This document shows, in pieces, positions 58,683-64,000 of a DNA stretch of 64,000 bases (positions are counted from its first letter, which is position 1; every line of letters begins with the position of its first letter). The DNA is taken from contig CADCBP010000020.1 in assembly GCA_902799705.1 (NCBI GenBank), forward strand, positions 1-64,000. The letters run 5' to 3'. The position numbers and the translations under genes were made by a program. The notes beneath the pieces were generated by a model. It had not been told where the DNA came from and searched no databases. It saw only the letters and a list, made by a program, of their open reading frames with translations. Source of the DNA: an uncultured Bacteroidales bacterium. Lineage in GTDB: Bacteria; Bacteroidota; Bacteroidia; Bacteroidales; Paludibacteraceae.

Positions 58683-59354
58683 TTATTTGTTAAATACAAG
58701 TTTATAACCTTTTCCTCTTACCGCTGAAATGGTATATCCTGCGGGCTCTAAAAAACGGCGTAAGTGATTGATATACACGCCCATGGAGCGTGCGGTAAAG
58801 GCATTGTCTTCCTTCCATAACGAAGCTAAGATACGGTGTCTGTCCACAACCTCGTCCTCTTTCCTGCACAACATCAGTAACAGGTCACTCTCACGTCCTG
58901 AAAGGTGCTCTCCGTCGAATGTCTGGCGGGTTGCATCGAACTGGCGGCCGTTGAGATTGAAGATACGCTGTTTGCTTTCTTCCCGCTCACGTACACGGCG
59001 CAAGATGGCCTCGATGCGGTAAATCAGAATATCCATCGAAAAGGGCTTGAATTGGTAGTCATCGCACCCTAACTGGAACGCACGCATCTGGCTCTCACGA
59101 TCCGTGCGGGTCGTCAGAACGATAATCGGCAACTCCGGTATTCTGTGACGTATCTCCCGTAGCAAATCAAAACCGTTTGTGCCGACACCTTGCAGCTCCA
59201 TCAGAACAAGATCGCAGTGCGTTTCCGAGAGGAATGTGAGTCCCTCTTTACCCGATCCTACTCTATGACTTGCGTATCCGCGACTACAAAAGTAGTCGCA
59301 AAGCACCGTGGAGAGGCTTAAATCGCCGTCAATGATGAGAATTTTCGCATTCAT
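58683..59354 (-). CDS. Atypical OmpR-family response regulator
   Basis: 223 residues from ATG 59354 (an open frame continues to 59438 through the promoter). The receiver domain is at 3-118, the winged-helix DNA-binding domain at about 128-222. The expected phospho-acceptor Asp is Glu53 (CDLVLMELQG) and the usual acidic pair is IDGD (Asp9-Gly10-Asp11), while Thr81 and Lys103 (FKPFS) are kept. A Glu at this place could mimic phosphorylation. There is no sensor kinase gene nearby. It is likely a constitutive or otherwise gated regulator. Confidence 0.88.
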   Translation of the reverse strand: MNAKILIIDGDLSLSTVLCDYFCSRGYASHRVGSGKEGLTFLSETHCDLVLMELQGVGTNGFDLLREIRHRIPELPIIVLTTRTDRESQMRAFQLGCDDYQFKPFSMDILIYRIEAILRRVREREESKQRIFNLNGRQFDATRQTFDGEHLSGRESDLLLMLCRKEDEVVDRHRILASLWKEDNAFTARSMGVYINHLRRFLEPAGYTISAVRGKGYKLVFNK

Positions 59355-59369
59355 ACCTGTAAATTCGCC

Positions 59370-59418
59370 GCAAAGGTACAAAAAAATTTGCATATATCCA
59401 AAAAAAAATGTAATTTTG
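59370..59418. promoter_or_regulatory. Overlapping divergent promoters (response regulator / ansA)
   Basis: - strand: TACCTTTGC at 59378-59370 with TTTGG at 59402-59398. + strand: TTTG at 59387-59390 with TAATTTTG at 59411-59418. The two promoters interlock, so only one polymerase can bind at once. Confidence 0.65.
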
Positions 59419-59452
59419 CAGCGCAAAATCAGATACAATCGCTCTTTTGGCC

Positions 59453-60475
59453 ATGAGTAAGATTCTTTTAATATCTACGGGAGGCACCATTACGATGGTC
59501 CGTGACAGGGTATCAGGCGCCCTTGTGCCGGCGGACATGGAGACATTCAAAGCCTTTATCCCGGAACTCTTCGCCGGTGATATCCATGTGGATATTCAGG
59601 CATTCACGCCCCTTATTGACTCTTCGGATATTGGTCCTTCGAGCTGGCAGCAAATGGCGCACACCGTCTATGATCATTATGGCGAATACGACGGTTTTGT
59701 CATCCTCCATGGCACGGACACCATGTCCTACTCCGCATCGGCGCTTTCTTTCATGCTTGAGAACCTCGGCAAACCGGTTGTTTTCACCGGTTCACAACTG
59801 CCTGTCGGTGTGCTCCGATCGGATGCCAAAGAAAATCTCCTGACGGCGATAGAAATTGCGGCGGCCAAGGACGAAGACGGCAACCCCATCGTGCCCGAAG
59901 TGACTATCTATTTCGAGGACCGTCTCTTCCGTGCCAATAGAACGACAAAACGGAATGCCGAGCATTTCTCTGCCTTTAACAGTTATAACTACCCCGCGTT
60001 GGCAAAAGCCGGAGTGCACATCATCTACCAGCCGCATCTTGTTCATTATTGCGATCCGAAGCAACCACTCATGCTTCACACCTCATTTAACACTGATGTG
60101 GCGGTGCTCAAACTCTTCCCGGGAATCCAACCCGCTGTCGTGCGCGCGCTCTTACGTACACGCAATTTAAAAGGTGTAGTGCTTGAGACCTTCGGCGCCG
60201 GAAACGCACCTTCCGACAAATGGCTCTACCGCGAACTCAAGGCGGCTGTGGACAGAGGCATCATCATCGTCAATAAGACTCAGTGCAACACCGGTTCCGT
60301 GGAGATGGGACTATATGCCGTCTCGCTCAACCTCATGAAAGCCGGTGTACTATCCGGATATGACATCACAACAGAGGCACTGCTCACCAAGATGATGCTC
60401 CTCCTTGGCGAACGTCCCGAACAGGCACGCGAACTGCTGGGCAAAGATCTTTGCGGAGAAATGACGGTTGATTAG
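59453..60475 (+). CDS. ansA: Type I asparaginase
   Basis: 340 residues from ATG 59453 (a TTG two codons earlier is possible). STGGTIT with Thr12 and VILHGTDTMSYSAS carry the two catalytic threonine regions; FTGSQLPVG and GVVLETFGAGNAP are also typical. There is no signal peptide, so it is cytoplasmic. It hydrolyses L-asparagine to aspartate and ammonia. The gap to pepD (60476-60590) carries GGACAAT-type units and a CTGAA/TTCAG stem. Confidence 0.93.
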   Translation: MSKILLISTGGTITMVRDRVSGALVPADMETFKAFIPELFAGDIHVDIQAFTPLIDSSDIGPSSWQQMAHTVYDHYGEYDGFVILHGTDTMSYSASALSFMLENLGKPVVFTGSQLPVGVLRSDAKENLLTAIEIAAAKDEDGNPIVPEVTIYFEDRLFRANRTTKRNAEHFSAFNSYNYPALAKAGVHIIYQPHLVHYCDPKQPLMLHTSFNTDVAVLKLFPGIQPAVVRALLRTRNLKGVVLETFGAGNAPSDKWLYRELKAAVDRGIIIVNKTQCNTGSVEMGLYAVSLNLMKAGVLSGYDITTEALLTKMMLLLGERPEQARELLGKDLCGEMTVD

Positions 60476-60590
60476 ACCGCTACGCTGAAAGAATAAAGAC
60501 AAAACGGCTTCGACTATACGAGACAATATTGTCCATTGTCCTTATTCCTTCAGTGAGTGAAACGAACGATCATTAATCAAATAAAAATAT

Positions 60591-62036
60591 ATGAAAAACT
60601 TACAACCCCAAGGCTTGTGGAACAGTTTCTACAGCCTCACACAAATTCCGCGTCCAAGCGGCAAGCGCAAAGAGATCGCGGACTTCTTAGTGAATTACGG
60701 CAAGTCGCTTGGACTGGAGACTCTCCAGGACGAGATAGGAAATGTCCTTATTCGCAAACCTGCCTCACCGGGCTATGAGAACCATCCCGGAGTCATCCTC
60801 CAGGGACACATGGACATGGTGCCCCAGAAGAACTCAGACAAAGTCTTTGACTTCGAGAAAGATCCGATTGAAGCCTATGTCGAGGACAACGGCGAATGGG
60901 TGACAGCGGATGGCACCACCCTCGGCGCCGACAACGGTATTGGCGTAGCGACCGCCATGGCGATCCTCGCTGACAAGAACGCCGTGCATCCTCCTTTGGA
61001 GGCCTTTTTCACCATCGATGAGGAAACAGGCATGTATGGCGCCAACGACCTCAAACCTGGATGGCTCAAAGGCAAATACCTGCTTAACCTCGACTCCGAG
61101 ACAGAAGGCGAGTTGTACGTAGGTTGCGCCGGAGGTATCGATGCGGAGGCTACATTCACCTATCAACCCGTCGAGACCGAAGAAGGTGACATCGCTTTGC
61201 GTGTCACGGTCAAGGGGTGCAAAGGAGGACACTCTGGTTGTGATATCCACCTGCAGCGCGCGAACGCCATCAAACTGCTCTTCCGCTTCCTCAAGGATGC
61301 AGTGGCGAATTTTGAGGCACGACTGGCATGTGTGGACGGAGGAAACATGCGCAACTCCATCCCGCGTGAAGCATCGGCAATCATCACCGTTCCCGCAGAG
61401 AGTTATCAGGATCTACAGGACCTCGTTGACCGCTATGAAGACCTCTGGCTCAAAGAGTACGACGGCATTGAACCCGACTTGCATTTCGTCATGGAAGAGA
61501 CAGAGTGCCCGAAGACCGAGATGCCGGAAGACGTGCAGGACTTCCTCATCCATGCCATAACCCTCTGCCCGCACGGCGTCTATCGCGTCATTCCCGAGAT
61601 GCCCGACATTGTGGAGACATCCAACAACCTCGCTATCATCGATACCAAAGACAATACGGTTCGGGTCATTTGTCTTGCCCGTTCCAGTGTCGAGAGTCGC
61701 AAAGAAGAACTGGCTTCTGTCATCCAGTCGGCGTTCTCGTTGGCGGGGGCTGACGTCAAGTTCGACGGCGCATACCCCGGATGGAAACCCAATTTCAAGA
61801 GCAACCTCCTCGCCACGATGAAGAGTGTGTATGAGAAAGAATTCGGTGCCAGTCCGCGTATCGTCACGATTCACGCCGGCCTCGAATGCGGTATCATCGG
61901 CAGTAAGTACGACGGCATGGAGATGATATCTTTCGGTCCTACTATCGAGCACCCGCACAGCCCGGACGAACGGGTGAATATCGCCACGGTACAGAAGTTC
62001 TACCGCTACGTGCAGGCTGCTTTAAAGGCCCTCTAA
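60591..62036 (+). CDS. pepD: Aminoacyl-histidine dipeptidase (PepD, M20)
   Basis: 481 residues. Metal-binding motifs QGHMDMVPQK near 76, GTTLGADNGIGVA near 112 with the bridging Asp, and TIDEETGMYGA near 143 with the catalytic Glu; HSGCDIH near 213 belongs to the dimerisation domain. It cleaves Xaa-His and other dipeptides in the cytoplasm. A terminator follows at once. Confidence 0.94.
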   Translation: MKNLQPQGLWNSFYSLTQIPRPSGKRKEIADFLVNYGKSLGLETLQDEIGNVLIRKPASPGYENHPGVILQGHMDMVPQKNSDKVFDFEKDPIEAYVEDNGEWVTADGTTLGADNGIGVATAMAILADKNAVHPPLEAFFTIDEETGMYGANDLKPGWLKGKYLLNLDSETEGELYVGCAGGIDAEATFTYQPVETEEGDIALRVTVKGCKGGHSGCDIHLQRANAIKLLFRFLKDAVANFEARLACVDGGNMRNSIPREASAIITVPAESYQDLQDLVDRYEDLWLKEYDGIEPDLHFVMEETECPKTEMPEDVQDFLIHAITLCPHGVYRVIPEMPDIVETSNNLAIIDTKDNTVRVICLARSSVESRKEELASVIQSAFSLAGADVKFDGAYPGWKPNFKSNLLATMKSVYEKEFGASPRIVTIHAGLECGIIGSKYDGMEMISFGPTIEHPHSPDERVNIATVQKFYRYVQAALKAL

Positions 62037-62070
62037 ACAAAACAGGCTCGCCACCAAGCGAGCCTGTTTT
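62037..62070. terminator. Terminator between pepD and ctpA
   Basis: AACAGGCTCGC at 62041-62051 pairs with GCGAGCCTGTT at 62058-62068, A-rich on the left and T-rich on the right; it can serve both converging genes. Confidence 0.88.
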
Positions 62071-62094
62071 ATAAACCTATAAACTTTTAAACGC

Positions 62095-63705
62095 TTACTT
62101 CGTAAGCACATCCACTGCAACTTTCGTAATCTCGTCATCGCGCTCGAAGAACGGGAAGAAACCTTCATCGCCGATGACGTCACGAATGATGTAAGCATGC
62201 AGAAGCCGCGTCATCAACGGGCGCGATTTCTCTATCTCTGCCTCCTTGGGCTCCACGCCTTTCTCTTCCGCAAAACGAACGAAATCGCGAAGTACATCCT
62301 GTCCCTGCAGGTATTTCTCCAAGGCCTGCCATTCCTTGTATTTGCTCAGTTCTTTGCGGTGCTCGTCGGTGTATTTATACGCAAACTGATAGGTGTATGC
62401 CAAGTTCACGCACTGGTTGTACCAGGGGGTGTTAAGCGTTGTGTCGCGTCCCACAAACACGTCGGGCATGATACCTCCGCCGCCATGTACGATACGTCCG
62501 TTCTTCGTGCGGTAAACAGTTGTGTCCGTGAAATGGATCGAGTCGGCGGAATAGAACTCGCCATGCTCGAACCGCTCCACGAGATCTTTCTCGTAATCGT
62601 CCTGATCCCCCAGTGTATAGGGTTTCTGGATGCAACGTCCTGACGGCGTGTAGTAGCGTGCAACCGTCAGACGAACGGCACTCCCGTCCGCGAAGGGCAT
62701 CTGTTGCTGAACCAGTCCTTTTCCGAACGAACGGCGTCCTACGATCGTCGCGCGGTCGTTGTCCTGCATCGCACCCGCGAAAATCTCACTCGCTGATGCC
62801 GAGAAATTATCAATCAGAACCACTAATGGTACGTCCTTGAATCGCCCGCCGCCGTTCGCTTTAGCCTCATAGCGAGGGTAGGCACGACCTTCCGAATAGA
62901 CAATCAACTCACCGCCTTTAAGGAATTCATTGGCCATCTTGATAGCCTGGTCCATGTAACCGCCGCTGTTCTCCCGCAGGTCCACGATATAACTCGTCGC
63001 GCCTTTTGCACGCAGTTCAGCCAGCGCGTTGATGAACTCTTTGTACGTCGTCTCGCCGAATTTGTTCACACGCACAAATCCGATCTTCTCGTCCTTGCGC
63101 TCTATGATGAACTTCGCATCGACCGACGTCACGGGGATGTCGCCGCGTGTCACGGTGAACGAGAGAGGCTCTTTCACGCCCGAACGGAGAATGCCTAATT
63201 TCACTTTCGTCCCCTTCTCGCCGCGAAGCGTCTTCATCACCTTCTCGTTGTTCAGTTTCTTCCCTACGAACGCCGAGTCATCTACGCTCACTAACTTGTC
63301 ACCTGCGAGCACACCTACGCCTTCGCACGGGCCGCCGGCAATCACCGCAACGATACGCACCGTGTCCTGCTGAATGGTGAATTGTACACCGATGCCCGAA
63401 AACGAACCTGACAGTTCCGAGTTCACCATCTCCAGGTCCTCTTTGGGGATATAAGCCGAGTGCGGGTCCAGTTTCTTCACCAGGTCCGTCATTGCCTCGT
63501 CGGTGATACTGTCTATGTTCAGTTCATCGACGTACGCTGTTTCCATCAACTGCAGCAAACGGTCCACTTTGGACAGCTCCCATTGTAGTTGTCCGTTTTG
63601 AATAAAGACGCGTTGTGCATTCGCTTTCTGACTCAGCGCCATGCCGATCAGAATACCCAGACTTACGCCAATGACCGTCAATGTGGGAAAGATATATTTT
63701 TTCAT
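62095..63705 (-). CDS. C-terminal processing peptidase (S41)
   Basis: 536 residues. Signal or membrane anchor (1-29), PDZ domain at about 88-175 (GIGVQFTIQQ, VAVIAGGPCEGVGVLAGDKL), and an S41 catalytic region with NFSASASEIFAG (Ser302-306) and SFGKGLVQ (Lys329). It is a periplasmic protease of the CtpA type. The gene starts 62 nt downstream of the deaminase gene stop, separated by CATCATT-type repeats. Confidence 0.92.
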   Translation of the reverse strand: MKKYIFPTLTVIGVSLGILIGMALSQKANAQRVFIQNGQLQWELSKVDRLLQLMETAYVDELNIDSITDEAMTDLVKKLDPHSAYIPKEDLEMVNSELSGSFSGIGVQFTIQQDTVRIVAVIAGGPCEGVGVLAGDKLVSVDDSAFVGKKLNNEKVMKTLRGEKGTKVKLGILRSGVKEPLSFTVTRGDIPVTSVDAKFIIERKDEKIGFVRVNKFGETTYKEFINALAELRAKGATSYIVDLRENSGGYMDQAIKMANEFLKGGELIVYSEGRAYPRYEAKANGGGRFKDVPLVVLIDNFSASASEIFAGAMQDNDRATIVGRRSFGKGLVQQQMPFADGSAVRLTVARYYTPSGRCIQKPYTLGDQDDYEKDLVERFEHGEFYSADSIHFTDTTVYRTKNGRIVHGGGGIMPDVFVGRDTTLNTPWYNQCVNLAYTYQFAYKYTDEHRKELSKYKEWQALEKYLQGQDVLRDFVRFAEEKGVEPKEAEIEKSRPLMTRLLHAYIIRDVIGDEGFFPFFERDDEITKVAVDVLTK

Positions 63706-63717
63706 ACTTCTAAACCT

Positions 63718-63790
63718 TTCATCATTCCATCATTTCATCAATCCATCATTGAGCGACGTAGTCGCGCTCATTTCATCATTCCATCATTTA
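63718..63790. repeat. (CATCATTY)n octamer repeat
   Basis: Octamer units with a GCGACGTAGTCGC palindrome in the middle. The repeat also encodes the last residues (NDGMMK) of the deaminase. Confidence 0.75.
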
Positions 63791-64000
63791 AAAAAACGAC
63801 TTCCACTCCTGCCCGTTTGAGCAGTTCGACGCCGTCCATGATGCGGTATTCTTCGCCATAGACCACGCGTTTGATGCCCGATTGAATGATTAGTTTCGAG
63901 CACTCCAGGCAGGGCGAAGCCGTCACATACAGCGTTGCACCGTCTGAACTGTTGTTCGATCGTGCCACTTTGGTCAGTGCGTTCGCCTCAGCGTGCAGCA
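63768..64000 (-). CDS. dCMP deaminase family protein, 5' end outside window
   Basis: 77 codons are visible; the start lies beyond the window. LHAEANAL holds the zinc-binding His and catalytic Glu, and TASPCLECSK holds the PCxxC zinc ligands. The family (ComEB / deoxycytidylate deaminase) makes dUMP for thymidylate synthesis. The C-terminus is extended by a repeat. Confidence 0.88.
   Translation of the reverse strand, partial: LHAEANALTKVARSNNSSDGATLYVTASPCLECSKLIIQSGIKRVVYGEEYRIMDGVELLKRAGVEVVFLNDGMMK

Overview
The window reads as a chromosomal segment of a Bacteroidota bacterium, order Bacteroidales, possibly near Paludibacteraceae (that rank is inference). Promoters have the Bacteroidota form TTTG followed about 20 bases later by TAnnTTTG. 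There is the block bamA - two ompH/skp genes - uppS - DUF6089 - radA, a DUF4954 gene, a short ComEC, secreted proteins with type IX (T9SS)-like C-termini, and a tmRNA whose tag ends ALAA. Shine-Dalgarno sites are essentially absent.

Layout. 1-3547 (+) is a small stress/repair cluster: DUF1349 protein (cut by the window edge), AlkZ-related protein, alpha/beta hydrolase, then a damaged GNAT / AlkD-like / YqiA-like run with at least three lesions. 3548-5699 looks like a small mobile or recombination locus: an unusual array of short AAGTCT-type repeats every 24-28 bp, a hairpin, a 15-bp inverted-repeat pair and a tyrosine recombinase, next to a tRNA-Gly/Leu/Leu cluster (5700-6097). 6262-10057 (-) is an operon with a GH53 lipoprotein, NUDIX hydrolase, TtcA-like thiolase, DUF486 and MenA. 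10144-18568 holds three secreted proteins sharing a short C-terminal tail, one pseudogene remnant and a small ORF. 18714-31956 (-) is a long envelope and core operon from DUF4954 down to MurF and a coiled-coil membrane protein; dnaN lies just upstream. 33416-36427 holds accessory small genes (an orphan with a repeat-rich leader, a secreted tail protein, a DUF4160/DUF2442 pair). 36511-42519 has murI, aqpZ, sufB, tRNA-Cys, an MTAN-like protein, an RlmI-like methyltransferase and a DnaQ-like exonuclease. 42547-47034 is rich in RNA genes: tRNA-fMet abutting a nuclease gene, and a compact unit tmRNA - tRNA-Ala - GNAT - Fur - YugP - tRNA-Arg. 47048-56571 (-) is a 2165-residue IgGFc-binding-like surface protein with its beta-barrel partner, xseA and an HhH protein. 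The end holds comEC, rpe, an atypical response regulator, ansA, pepD, a CtpA protease and a dCMP deaminase cut by the window edge.

The most interesting unexplained structures are the AAGTCT array beside the recombinase (3621-3933), the mixed tmRNA/tRNA/mRNA transcription unit with open reading frames starting 3-4 nt after mature tRNA ends, a family of 7-8-mer tandem repeats found both between and inside genes (including signal-peptide codons), and a short C-terminal tail shared by four secreted proteins. All assignments come from reading the sequence and family knowledge; no database search was run.
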